From Candidatus Helarchaeota archaeon (lineage in GTDB: Archaea; Asgardarchaeota; Lokiarchaeia; Helarchaeales; RDOG01), in assembly GCA_019058315.1 (NCBI GenBank), contig JAHPZH010000008.1, positions 144,869 to 208,868 of the forward strand: DNA of 64,000 nt, in the 5' to 3' direction. The position numbers and the translations under genes were made by a program. Below are positions 16,756 to 25,391 of this stretch, piece by piece (the stretch's first letter is position 1; each line of letters starts with the position of its first letter). Under the pieces are notes generated by a model, which saw only the letters and a list, made by a program, of their open reading frames with translations, did no database searches and was not told where the DNA came from.

Positions 16756-17538
16756 ATGATAACTTTAGTTAATACTTATTCTGACCTTAATAATAGGAAA
16801 ATATTTGAAATGGAATCATTTATTGTTCAAATGTTATTAAATTGCAGCCCAAAAAGAATAGCAAAAACAATATTACTTCCTGCTGGAGATTTATCTCAAA
16901 ATAGAATAATTTCAAAGCTCAAAGAAGTTAAAAAATGTGGTAGAACTTATCGTGGGAAGATAGGTGAGTTAAAAGTATCTGTCGTTAATTCTGGGATTGG
17001 TGCTCCATTTGCAGCAACCATTCTTGAAGCTTTAATTAGAGCTGGCGTTCAAAGGATCATACGTTTAGATTTTTGTGGAGGTATATCTGAAGATATTGAA
17101 ATTGGAGATCTCGTCATTTCCTCTTCAGCAATTCGTGGAGATGGTACAACTCCCCATTATTTACCAGATTCTAAAGATTTAAAAATTGATGGAGATATTA
17201 AATTAACAAATCACATGGTAGAACAATTTAAACAAGCTAAAATTCCTTTCCATGTTGGTCCAGTTTACTCTCATGACGCTATATTTAAAGAACCAGACAG
17301 TTTAATTCAAAAAATAAAAGAATTAAATTGTATCGCTATTGATATGGAGACATCCATACTTTTTACAATAGGTGCTTTGAATAATATATCCACAACTTCA
17401 ATTATGGTGGTTTCTGACCATCCAGCTAAAAATCAAAAACTTTTTGAAATGAAGACTTTATCTCCAGTCATTTTTAAGAATTTAGACAGAGCTATTGATA
17501 TCGTTTTTAATGGTTTGATTAAATTTCAGAAATTTTAA
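16756..17538 (+). CDS. Uridine/purine nucleoside phosphorylase family protein
   Basis: 260 residues of the PNP/UDP phosphorylase family. Motifs: VVNSGIGAPFAATILEALI, IIRLDFCGGISEDIEIGD (ribose/phosphate region), and AIDMETSILF (purine/uracil and ribose site Met-Glu), followed by VVSDHPAKN with the base-proximal Asp. Such enzymes split nucleosides with phosphate for salvage. The usual RxGTCGG reads RLDFCGG here, so specificity may be shifted. No SD is visible near ATG 16756, so it may be leaderless. The next gene begins 12 nt after the stop. Confidence 0.82.
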   Translation: MITLVNTYSDLNNRKIFEMESFIVQMLLNCSPKRIAKTILLPAGDLSQNRIISKLKEVKKCGRTYRGKIGELKVSVVNSGIGAPFAATILEALIRAGVQRIIRLDFCGGISEDIEIGDLVISSSAIRGDGTTPHYLPDSKDLKIDGDIKLTNHMVEQFKQAKIPFHVGPVYSHDAIFKEPDSLIQKIKELNCIAIDMETSILFTIGALNNISTTSIMVVSDHPAKNQKLFEMKTLSPVIFKNLDRAIDIVFNGLIKFQKF

Positions 17539-17550
17539 GGATTTGAAAAA

Positions 17551-18165
17551 ATGAGTGAAATATACGATTATTCTAGCATACCCGAATTCACAAGAAGATG
17601 GTATCTAACCGAATCTAAAAACCATTGGATTGATTTAGTAGTAGTTGAGTCCGGATTGAATTATATCGGGACTGATTGGAGTGTTCAGAGTGGTGGGGGT
17701 TATATGGCAGGATTTCAGTCCTTTGACGAATTTTTTAAAAAAGGGCCAATTAACAACATGCCTGAGGAAATTCATAACGAATTAAAACAACATCTAATAA
17801 AATATCGACGCAAAGGCGGAGCGGGATTACTCTTAACCCATAAAAATGAACTATCAGAATTAGTATTGTGGAGGGCATTCGTCCACCTTGATGATAACCC
17901 TATAAGAATTATTTCAATTTCTGAAATGGGCAATCAGCCGGAAGTTGTTTTTTTTGACGGTGCTCTACCAGTAGGCGAACATAATATTGGTTTTGTATTC
18001 ATATTTAAGAAACATGATAAACAGGGAGAAAATGACCCCTTGTGGAAAGTTCGAGCTGATTTTGATTTTACTATAGAATCAAATCTGAAAGAAAAAAAAG
18101 TAATAGAAATTATAACTTCGAGGGACTCAAAAGGTGTTATAAAAACTCGCTGGACTGAAATCTGA
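17551..18165 (+). CDS. Hypothetical protein in nucleoside phosphorylase operon
   Basis: 204 residues, soluble, rich in aromatic residues, apparently mostly beta (WIDLVVVESGLNYIGTDWSV, GGAGLLLTHKNELSELVLWR, EHNIGFVFIFKKHDK). No family recognised. ATG with AAGGA about 10 nt upstream, 12 nt after the phosphorylase, so probably co-transcribed. No metal site or nucleotide loop is evident. Confidence 0.6.
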   Translation: MSEIYDYSSIPEFTRRWYLTESKNHWIDLVVVESGLNYIGTDWSVQSGGGYMAGFQSFDEFFKKGPINNMPEEIHNELKQHLIKYRRKGGAGLLLTHKNELSELVLWRAFVHLDDNPIRIISISEMGNQPEVVFFDGALPVGEHNIGFVFIFKKHDKQGENDPLWKVRADFDFTIESNLKEKKVIEIITSRDSKGVIKTRWTEI

Positions 18166-18277
18166 AGAAATTAATAGTTATTTTTGCATGAATGATAATA
18201 TTTTTAAATAAAAAATCATAAAAAAAGTTAATTTCAAAAATTTTAAGTTAAGCTGGATAATTAAGGAGTTTTTGTAT

Positions 18278-19825
18278 TTGAGAAAAAAATCAATTACATT
18301 TGTATTTATACCTTTATTCTTAATTTTTTCAGTTGGTCTACAAAGTTCTGATTGCGTAAGTGTTCAACCTTATATAGCTACTGATACCGATAATACGCTC
18401 ACAACAGCTGCGAATTGGTCTAATGCAACCGTGATTTCAGATGACAATACAAATTGGAATGATGGTAGTAGTTTTTCTCCTGATATTGCAATTGATGCTG
18501 ATGGAAACGTGTATGTAGTCTGGTATGATCACACTGATGGTGAATGGGGAATTGACCAAGAAATAATGTATACCAAACATACTAGTGCTGGTTGGTCTAA
18601 TGCAACTGTGATTTCGGATGATGAAACTGGATGGAATATTGGTGATAGTTCATTTCCTTGCATTGCAATCGATGATGATGGAAATATACATGTAGTCTGG
18701 CATGATACAACAAATGGCGAATGGGGTGTAGACGTCGAAATCATGTATGCAAATTATACTGGTGATAACTGGTCTAATGCAACAGTTATCTCGGACATTT
18801 ATGGTTGGAATGATGGAAATAGTTATTCTCCCGACATCGCAATCGATGGTTATGGAAACATCCATATGGTATGGTATGATTATACTATTGGGGAATGGGG
18901 CGGTGACGGCGAAATTATGTATTCCAAATACAATGCGGCTGGTTGGTCTAATGCAACTGTGATCTCAGATATTTATGGTTGGAATGATGGTAATAGTATT
19001 AATCCTTCTATCGCAGTCGATGGTGATGGAAATGCGCATGTAGTATGGGAGGATGACACTAATGGTGAATGGGGAACTGACCAAGAAATAATGTATTCCA
19101 AACATACTGCAGCTGGTTGGTCTAATGCAACGGTGATCTCGGATGATGGCACTGAATGGAATGATGCTGATAGTTATTCTCCCAACATCGCAATTGATGG
19201 CGATGGAAACATATATGTAGTCTGGTATGACAAAACTATTGGTGAATGGGGAACGGACCAAGAAATAATGTTCACTAAAAATACTGCAACTGGTTGGGAA
19301 ACAACTATAATTTCGGATATATATGGCTGGAATGATGGTAATAGTCAATATCCTGACATCGTAATTGATGGCGATGGAAATGTGCATGTAGTCTGGTATG
19401 ATTATACAAATGGCCAATGGGGAACGGATGCTGAAATTATGTATGTAAACCGCATTGGTACTAGTTGGTCTAATGCAACCGTGATCTCGGATGATGCAAC
19501 TGGATGGAATGATGCTGGTAGTTATTTTCCTAGTATTGCAATCGATGGTGATGGATATGTGCATGTAGTTTGGCGTGATGGAACTAATGGTGAATGGGGG
19601 GCAGATGATGAAATTATGTATTCAAAGAATTTAGCTAGAGAGACAAGCGATAGCGATGAGCCAATAAACATCGTTATTGTACCCTCGCAAGATTCTTCTA
19701 TATCATTACTCTCACCATTGGGATTAATAATAATGGCAAGTATCGCTATAATAACCTCTATAATCGTATCAACAATCATCACAAAAAGTTTAGGCAAAGG
19801 AAATAATCATAGAAGGATTAAGTAA
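18278..19825 (+). CDS. Secreted, C-terminally anchored seven-repeat protein (probable beta-propeller)
   Basis: 515 residues. An N-terminal signal-like helix (SITFVFIPLFLIFSVGL) is followed by seven repeats of about 57-59 residues, each with WSNATVISD, a WNDGxS turn, IAIDxDGNxHVVWYD and GEWGxDxEIMY. Seven such beta-rich units with Asp-box-like DGN turns suggest a seven-bladed propeller facing outside. Most repeats carry an NAT glycosylation sequon. A membrane helix (LGLIIMASIAIITSIIVSTII) and basic tail (HRRIK) end the protein. TTG 18272 is also possible, but AAGGAG is 9 nt before TTG 18278. Probably a surface binding or structural protein. Confidence 0.8.
   Translation: MRKKSITFVFIPLFLIFSVGLQSSDCVSVQPYIATDTDNTLTTAANWSNATVISDDNTNWNDGSSFSPDIAIDADGNVYVVWYDHTDGEWGIDQEIMYTKHTSAGWSNATVISDDETGWNIGDSSFPCIAIDDDGNIHVVWHDTTNGEWGVDVEIMYANYTGDNWSNATVISDIYGWNDGNSYSPDIAIDGYGNIHMVWYDYTIGEWGGDGEIMYSKYNAAGWSNATVISDIYGWNDGNSINPSIAVDGDGNAHVVWEDDTNGEWGTDQEIMYSKHTAAGWSNATVISDDGTEWNDADSYSPNIAIDGDGNIYVVWYDKTIGEWGTDQEIMFTKNTATGWETTIISDIYGWNDGNSQYPDIVIDGDGNVHVVWYDYTNGQWGTDAEIMYVNRIGTSWSNATVISDDATGWNDAGSYFPSIAIDGDGYVHVVWRDGTNGEWGADDEIMYSKNLARETSDSDEPINIVIVPSQDSSISLLSPLGLIIMASIAIITSIIVSTIITKSLGKGNNHRRIK
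18416..19630 (+). repeat. Seven ~175-bp coding repeats
   Basis: Each starts near TGGTCTAATGCAAC and encodes one presumed propeller blade. Copies 3 and 4 share the short SDIYGWND form; copy 6 is the most diverged at its start (WETTIISD). Antisense open frames over this array are by-products of the repeat. Confidence 0.8.
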
Positions 19826-19850
19826 AATACTAAAAATTTATTATAATTTC

Positions 19851-19859
19851 TTTTTTTTT
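19851..19859 (+). terminator. T-tract between convergent genes
   Basis: Nine consecutive T about 25 nt past the stop of the propeller-like gene, ahead of the oppositely oriented homocitrate-synthase-type gene. Confidence 0.4.
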
Positions 19860-19924
19860 GAGATTATTTTTTATAACAGTTTAAATTGATCCCGATTAAA
19901 TAAAAAATATATTGGGATAAAGGA

Positions 19925-21247
19925 TTATTTATTCATCACTTTATTTGCAATACCGAGCACTTCATCCATAGACAAAGCCATTCTTCTAATTGTATCATAA
20001 TAATTTTTTACGAATTCTTCCTTTATCTTCGCTTTTTCCGCTTCACGCTTTTCTTGTAAATCTTTCACTTTTAGAGTAATTTCTCGCAGTTGTTCCTTAT
20101 TTGGTTCTACACCATGAGGTTTTAATGCTTCTTCAAGGACCACAGCAGTTCCAGAGAATTTTCCAAATGCAAACTCGCTTTTTCGACCTAATAAATCGTG
20201 TGGAATCATTTCATAGATGTGCGGATGAGCAAGTACACCGTGTGCGTGAATTCCTGATTCATGTCGAAAAGCATTCATTCCCACGATCGGTTTATTGACA
20301 TGTATTGGTATTCCCGCATATCTGGAAACCATTTCACATAATTCCATTAATTTATCGTATTTAATCCGTAATTTTATTCCGTAAATTGTTCTGAGTGCAA
20401 CAACTATTTCCTCTATTGCGGTGTTTCCGCACCGTTCTCCTATACCCAGAACTGTACCTGATATTGCTGCAGCTCCTTCCTCGAGACATGCAAGAGTATT
20501 TGCTGTGGCTAATCCATGATCATTGTGAAAATGCATTGCCAGAGACATTCCTTCTAATTTATCCTGAACAGTTCGGAAGAACCATTTTGCAGATAGAGGA
20601 TTAAATACACCAACTGTATCGCTAATACCAGTTCCTGCCCAACTATTTCCACAAGCTTCTTTGATAGCTTTAACTATTCTTACATAATAGTCTGTATCGG
20701 ACCTACTAATGTCTTCCATACCGAAAACTATCATAAACCCATGATCTAACGCATAATCTAATAATTCTAAGTATTTATTGATGTTGGATTCTAGATCTAA
20801 TCCCATTTTTTCTCTAATATGAAATTCTGAACAACTGGTGAATAAATCTAACATTCTTGCATCACTACGGATTGCGGCATCAATATCATTTTTGTTCGCA
20901 CGAGCCATAACAAAGCACATAGTCTTTGGAGCGTTTTCACTAATCATTTTACAAGCCCGTTCTTCTTCCTTAGATACACCAGGATATCCTATCTCACACG
21001 CAGCAACTCCAACTTCACCAAGCATTTGAACAATATCTACTTTCTGCTCAGGAGTGAAGACTATTCCCACTTGTTGTTCTCCGTCTCTACAAGTGGTATC
21101 AGTAATTGTAATACTAGATGAAAACTTATAATGTTTTTTAACTTCTTCCACTTCTACTGCGTAATTATGAGCCCAACCTTCTTCATAAGGTTTACGATAT
21201 TCTTCGGGTAAGAGCTTTAAAAATTTCTCTAATTTAATTTTTGGCAT
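19925..21247 (-). CDS. Homocitrate/isopropylmalate synthase family enzyme (DRE-TIM), copy 1
   Basis: 440 residues. It has the family signature DTTCRDGEQQ at the first strand, the metal-binding HFHNDHGLA (His-x-His), GERCGNTAIEE and HESGIHAHGVLAHPHIYE. Enzymes with this fold condense acetyl-CoA with a 2-oxo acid (2-oxoglutarate, 2-oxoisovalerate, pyruvate or oxaloacetate). The LeuA regulatory domain is absent; a ~55-residue charged helical tail replaces it. Which oxo acid is used cannot be told: homocitrate, isopropylmalate, citramalate and Re-citrate synthases are all possible. ATG with AGG 8 nt upstream. Divergent from a close paralog. Confidence 0.85.
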   Translation of the reverse strand: MPKIKLEKFLKLLPEEYRKPYEEGWAHNYAVEVEEVKKHYKFSSSITITDTTCRDGEQQVGIVFTPEQKVDIVQMLGEVGVAACEIGYPGVSKEEERACKMISENAPKTMCFVMARANKNDIDAAIRSDARMLDLFTSCSEFHIREKMGLDLESNINKYLELLDYALDHGFMIVFGMEDISRSDTDYYVRIVKAIKEACGNSWAGTGISDTVGVFNPLSAKWFFRTVQDKLEGMSLAMHFHNDHGLATANTLACLEEGAAAISGTVLGIGERCGNTAIEEIVVALRTIYGIKLRIKYDKLMELCEMVSRYAGIPIHVNKPIVGMNAFRHESGIHAHGVLAHPHIYEMIPHDLLGRKSEFAFGKFSGTAVVLEEALKPHGVEPNKEQLREITLKVKDLQEKREAEKAKIKEEFVKNYYDTIRRMALSMDEVLGIANKVMNK

Positions 21248-21440
21248 AAAATCTTCCTAATAAATTAATTTTGATTAAGTATATTTGATAATTAGGTTTA
21301 TAATATTTTACATAATGAAATCAAAGCTAATTGTCTATTATTAAAAACGGAAAATAAATGGTAAAACGCTAATTGAGTAAAAATTAGATTTTTAAGGTAA
21401 TTATTAAATGTAAATAAAGGTTTTACCGCACTAATTCATA

Positions 21441-21450
21441 TTTAAATATA
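21441..21450 (+). promoter_or_regulatory. TATA-like box for the 21.5 kb synthase gene
   Basis: TTTAAATATA about 95 nt before ATG 21546, abutting a palindrome. On the opposite strand a separate TATA-like stretch (AAATATTATAAA, near 21299-21312) could serve the divergent copy. Confidence 0.4.
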
Positions 21451-21466
21451 TATCTAATATTAGATA
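21451..21466. promoter_or_regulatory. Perfect 16-bp palindrome, candidate operator
   Basis: TATCTAATATTAGATA is identical on both strands and directly follows the TATA-like box of the plus-strand synthase gene. Another half-site, ATTAGATAAA, lies at 21475-21484. A dimeric repressor bound here would block the promoter. In AT-rich DNA some palindromes arise by chance, but 16 perfect bases at this place are notable. Confidence 0.45.
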
Positions 21467-21545
21467 ATTTTTGAATTAGATAAATTTTTAATAATTCTTT
21501 ATGTTTTAAATCCTAGATATAAATTAATTGAAAAAGGGAAAAAAA

Positions 21546-22883
21546 ATGCCAAAATTATCTATGAAGAAATTTTTGAAACTTATGCCAGAAGAATATCGAG
21601 CAGCATATGAACAAGGAATGATTCATAATTATACTATAGAAGTTCCAGAAGTTGTGGAACAGTTTAACTTTGCTCCATCAGTTGTTATTAGTGATACAAC
21701 TTGTCGCGATGGAGAACAGCAACCAGGGGTTATTTTTACTCCCGAGCAAAAAGTGGATATTGTCCAAATGCTAGGGGAAATAGGCGTTAGTTTAATAGAA
21801 ATAGGTTATCCAGGCGTCAGTGAAGATGAAATGAAAGCTTGTAAGATGATTTCTGAAAATGCACCAAAAGCTATTTGTTTTGTTATGGCAAGAGCAAACA
21901 AGAGAGATATTGACTCAGCTATGAAAGCAGATGCAAAAATGTTAGATTTATTTACTTCTTGTTCAGAGTTTCATATACGCGATAAACTTGGGTTGACACC
22001 CGAGTCGAACATTGAAATGTACATGGAAATGCTTGATTATGCTATTGACCATGGTTTCATGATTGTTTTCGGAATGGAGGACATTTCTCGTAGTAGCCTG
22101 GATTATTACGCAGATATAATAGTAAAGGCGAGAGAACGAGCTGGTTCACATTGGGCAGGAACTGGAATTTCCGATACTACTGGGATATTTACCCCGAAAT
22201 CCGCTGCATGGTTTTATCTCGAAGCAAAGAAAAAATTAGCTGAGAGAGGGCATCCAGATTTTGCCCTGGGGATGCATTTCCATAATGATCATGGTCTTGC
22301 AGTTGCCAATTCACTAGCGTGCTTAGAGGTGGGAGCTGGAGCGATACAGGGAACAGTTTTAGGTATCGGTGAACGTTGTGGTAACACTCCAATAGAAGAA
22401 GTAATGGTAGCGCTTCGTACATTATATGGCATTAAGTTAAGAGTAAAATATGACAAAATCCCAGAATTATGTGAAATGGTATCAAAATATTCTGGAATTC
22501 CAATCCCCGTTAATAAACCGATAGTGGGAATGAATGCTTTTCGCCATGAATCAGGCATCCATGCTCATGGAGTCCTTGCTCATCCGCACATCTATGAAAT
22601 GATTCCACACGATTTGTTAGGTCGAAAAAGCGAGTTTGCATTTGGAAAATTCTCTGGACAAGCGGTTGTGCTTGAAGAATGTTTAAAACCGCATGGAATT
22701 ACACCAAATAAGGAACAACTTCTACAAATTACGCTAAAAGTAAAAGCTAAGCATGAAGCAAGAGAAAAGGAAAATCAAAAGAAAAAAGTAGAATTTGTAA
22801 AACTTTATCAAGACACTATGAGACAATTGGCACTCTCGATGGATGAAGTTATTGAAATTGCAAAAGAAGTAATGGGTAAATAA
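21546..22883 (+). CDS. Homocitrate/isopropylmalate synthase family enzyme (DRE-TIM), copy 2
   Basis: 445 residues and closely similar to the divergent copy over its full length, starting with the shared MPKxxxxKFLKLxPEEYR. Same motifs: DTTCRDGEQQ, MHFHNDHGLA, GERCGNTPIEE, HESGIHAHGV. It also lacks a LeuA-type regulatory domain. A TTG at 21528 opens a longer frame but the paralog and an AGGG 7-8 nt upstream support ATG 21546. Two copies in one place suggest either two different oxo-acid substrates or conditional isozymes; lysine, leucine or citrate biosynthesis are candidate pathways. Confidence 0.85.
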   Translation: MPKLSMKKFLKLMPEEYRAAYEQGMIHNYTIEVPEVVEQFNFAPSVVISDTTCRDGEQQPGVIFTPEQKVDIVQMLGEIGVSLIEIGYPGVSEDEMKACKMISENAPKAICFVMARANKRDIDSAMKADAKMLDLFTSCSEFHIRDKLGLTPESNIEMYMEMLDYAIDHGFMIVFGMEDISRSSLDYYADIIVKARERAGSHWAGTGISDTTGIFTPKSAAWFYLEAKKKLAERGHPDFALGMHFHNDHGLAVANSLACLEVGAGAIQGTVLGIGERCGNTPIEEVMVALRTLYGIKLRVKYDKIPELCEMVSKYSGIPIPVNKPIVGMNAFRHESGIHAHGVLAHPHIYEMIPHDLLGRKSEFAFGKFSGQAVVLEECLKPHGITPNKEQLLQITLKVKAKHEAREKENQKKKVEFVKLYQDTMRQLALSMDEVIEIAKEVMGK

Positions 22884-22886
22884 TAC

Positions 22887-22914
22887 CCTATTTTTTTAAT
22901 CCTATTTTTTTAAT
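22887..22914. terminator. Duplicated T-rich terminator (14-bp direct repeat)
   Basis: CCTATTTTTTTAAT occurs twice without spacing (22887-22900 and 22901-22914), just past the stop of the synthase and before a convergent gene. Two T7 tracts would give efficient archaeal termination on the plus strand. Confidence 0.45.
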
Positions 22915-22937
22915 ATTTTTTAATTTCATAATTATTT

Positions 22938-24185
22938 TTACCATATTCCAAAAATAAAATACGAAACCAAACCCATTACAATTGGTAGCATTAGTGGATT
23001 CACAATATTATCTGATAGTTTTATTGGAGGAGAAAAATAATCAAATATCAGAAATGCGATTGCTCCTATTAAATTTACTACAATGCCAATTATTAATATA
23101 CTCATAAAAGACAGTTTTTGACCATACCAGACCAATCCCACGAGAACATAACTAACAAGCCCCAAAGCAAATGAACTGGTAAATCCTGCTATGCAGCCTT
23201 CCCAAGTTTTACTTGATTTTCCACCTTGAATTTTTCTTTTTCCAACACTAACCCCAACAATTGTTGCAGCAGCATCCCCAAATCCACTCATTGCAATTGT
23301 ACTCATCGCAATAGGACCAGAGAACAGCACAGTTGAAAAAAGAAGTCCAAAAACTAAGTAGATATGAGGTCCTAGAACAGAACGTTCCCTTTCTCGATAA
23401 ACAAATGTTATTTCTTTTATTGGATAGAATCTATAATTGTAAATTCGAATAAAATCGGTTACCATCAATAGATTTCCTATAATTACAAAGGCAAAGACGC
23501 ATATACCTTTTCCTAGCGTGAGTTCAATTCCTGGGAACCAAACTGTTGGTCCGTATTGGGCTAGATATTGGAGTGGGTGTTCAGTTTCTGTAATATCGAT
23601 TGGGATAGAAAATATTGATCTATAAAAACTTTGGAATCCAAGGAAAAAGTAATCATAGACTTGCGCAATTGAGTCATAAACAGCTGTACCTATAAGGTCT
23701 CCCACAACCAAATAACAGACTATTACTCCTATGACGCAGATATGAAAGGTTTTTCGTGATAATTCCTTATCTAATGGATGTATCTTTTTTCGGTCTTCAG
23801 GTTCGTATATACCAACCCATTTTTTACCCCAGGATTCATAATAATAATATAAAGCAACAAATAAGAAGATAATACCTCCAAAATAAAAAACCATGGAAGA
23901 AAAAGGAATTGGAACTGGGAGCGCTACTGCTCTATACCACGAAATCATTAATTCATGGGCAAAAATCACTTTTAAAGATTGAAGTAAAACTGGTAATGAG
24001 ACTATAATAAAATATACACCTACCACCACACAACTTAAAAAGACTAGAATTGAGGATTGACTTGCGTATCGATTATCTTCCCAATGATCTTTTATAAGTT
24101 TATAGATAAATGGGCAAAAAACCAGTAGAAGTACTCCAGTAAATAAATTATAGATTCCAAATACTGACATATAAGAACATTCCAT
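22938..24185 (-). CDS. Dolichol/phytol kinase-like (CTP-dependent polyprenol kinase family) membrane protein
   Basis: 415 residues with about ten membrane helices. The middle has ELSRKTFHICVIG, and the C-terminal part has the cytidylyltransferase-like signature SGFGDAAATIVGVSVGKRKI followed by SSKTWEGCIAGF, as in SEC59/VTE5 polyprenol kinases and CDP-DAG synthases. Such enzymes use CTP to phosphorylate dolichol, phytol or related lipids; in archaea this could feed lipid or glycosylation-carrier synthesis. The N-terminal ~130 residues are extra membrane helices beyond the core family. ATG lies 3 nt after the stop of the next upstream gene, so they are co-transcribed. Confidence 0.72.
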   Translation of the reverse strand: MECSYMSVFGIYNLFTGVLLLVFCPFIYKLIKDHWEDNRYASQSSILVFLSCVVVGVYFIIVSLPVLLQSLKVIFAHELMISWYRAVALPVPIPFSSMVFYFGGIIFLFVALYYYYESWGKKWVGIYEPEDRKKIHPLDKELSRKTFHICVIGVIVCYLVVGDLIGTAVYDSIAQVYDYFFLGFQSFYRSIFSIPIDITETEHPLQYLAQYGPTVWFPGIELTLGKGICVFAFVIIGNLLMVTDFIRIYNYRFYPIKEITFVYRERERSVLGPHIYLVFGLLFSTVLFSGPIAMSTIAMSGFGDAAATIVGVSVGKRKIQGGKSSKTWEGCIAGFTSSFALGLVSYVLVGLVWYGQKLSFMSILIIGIVVNLIGAIAFLIFDYFSPPIKLSDNIVNPLMLPIVMGLVSYFIFGIW

Positions 24186-24188
24186 TGA

Positions 24189-24446
24189 TTAAATTGGGGG
24201 CATTCCAAAAAGCATTGGCCAAACAAAATTCAAAGTGATTAGGATAGCTATGATAATACCACCTATAGTAGAAATTATATACATTAATTTGTGATATTTT
24301 TCATTATAAATCGTTAGAAAGAATATAATTGTTATTGTAAAGTAAATGATTATAAGCGTTGTTCCCATAATTGTTTCAACTGTATTTTGAAGCTGACCGT
24401 AGCCGCTTAAGAAAAAAAATGACCAAAATTCAATTTGAAAAGCCAA
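24189..24446 (-). CDS. Small hypothetical membrane protein
   Basis: 85 residues with about three hydrophobic segments (TTLIIIYFTITIIFFLTIY, YIISTIGGIIIAILITLNFVW). TTG start with AGGAG 8 nt upstream. It ends 3 nt before the polyprenol-kinase-like gene, so the two are likely translated from one message. No family recognised. Confidence 0.6.
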   Translation of the reverse strand: MAFQIEFWSFFFLSGYGQLQNTVETIMGTTLIIIYFTITIIFFLTIYNEKYHKLMYIISTIGGIIIAILITLNFVWPMLFGMPPI

Positions 24447-24606
24447 TTATAACACTCCTAGAGCCGATAAATCTAATGCTTTAGAATAATCTAACATAAA
24501 TATTAATTTCAATTTAAACTTTATTTTAAATTTATAAAATATGATTACAATAAAATTTTAAATTAATTTAATAGAATTAAAAAAAAATTAGAGTAGATAT
24601 AAGAGG

Positions 24607-25095
24607 TTAATATTCGTATTCCTCAGTAACTTCAATCGTTCTTTGTTCTTCCATTCCAAGAATACTAATAATAAATTGAAGTATATAGATCGATAAGATA
24701 AGGGTGCTATAGAAGGAATCAATAGTATAAAAAATGTAAGGTAACATAGAAATAAACGCTGCATAATATAAAATCAAAAAAGGAATAAGGATTTTTTTAT
24801 TCTCACGAAAATCATAATCAACAATTTCAATATATTCTAAAAGCAAGTCAAGAATTACGAATGCAATAAATATTAAAGGTATTACTATTGTCCACCAGTA
24901 ACGTCCAGCTATAATATTGGAAATTAGAACATATCCAGCGGGGATTCCATGTAAAATAACGAAAATTCCAATGATTTCTTGCGCCTTTTCCCAATTTTTA
25001 ATGCGACAAATCATAACACCTATCATTAATAGGTTTGTAAGCAGTACAACAATGAAAAATATGAAATCTATAAGAAAATAATCAGGAACTAACAT
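24607..25095 (-). CDS. Hypothetical five-helix membrane protein
   Basis: 162 residues with about five hydrophobic segments and an acidic C-terminus (EVTEEYEY). ATG with AGG 8 nt upstream; a TATA-like AAAATATATTT on the minus strand lies at 25121-25133. It precedes the small membrane gene and the polyprenol-kinase-like gene by 160 nt and may be in the same group. No family recognised. Confidence 0.6.
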   Translation of the reverse strand: MLVPDYFLIDFIFFIVVLLTNLLMIGVMICRIKNWEKAQEIIGIFVILHGIPAGYVLISNIIAGRYWWTIVIPLIFIAFVILDLLLEYIEIVDYDFRENKKILIPFLILYYAAFISMLPYIFYTIDSFYSTLILSIYILQFIISILGMEEQRTIEVTEEYEY

Positions 25096-25391
25096 TTTAC
25101 TAACCTATAGAATAAAAAAGAAATATATTTTAATTTAATTTTTCTTAATAAATATGATACAAACTATCAAATGAATTTAAAGGGGTTTAATAAGTTCTCT
25201 ATGATTTTTTCAAAACTTTTATGATTTTTATTATTTTTTTTCTTCATTTTTTAATAACATCTTTCATTTTATTATCAAATTTAGATTTTTGTTTATTATG
25301 AATTTTATTCATGTTTTTATATTAACTCAATGCAAAAGATAATATACATTTACTCATTCTTTTTATTGAAATAAATCTGGAGCTTTCAAAC
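25096..25391. other. Divergent intergenic region, 296 bp
   Basis: No coding frame or RNA gene seen. It holds the minus-strand TATA-like box at 25121-25133 and a plus-strand one (TTTTTATATTAA, 25314-25325) for the ABC genes. The middle is T-rich on the plus strand. Confidence 0.5.

Noticed and set aside
18965..19564. Long minus-strand open frame (199 codons) with an Ile/Ser repeated translation
   Set aside because: Exact antisense of the propeller repeats; periodicity is inherited, no SD, and the sense protein has signal and anchor.
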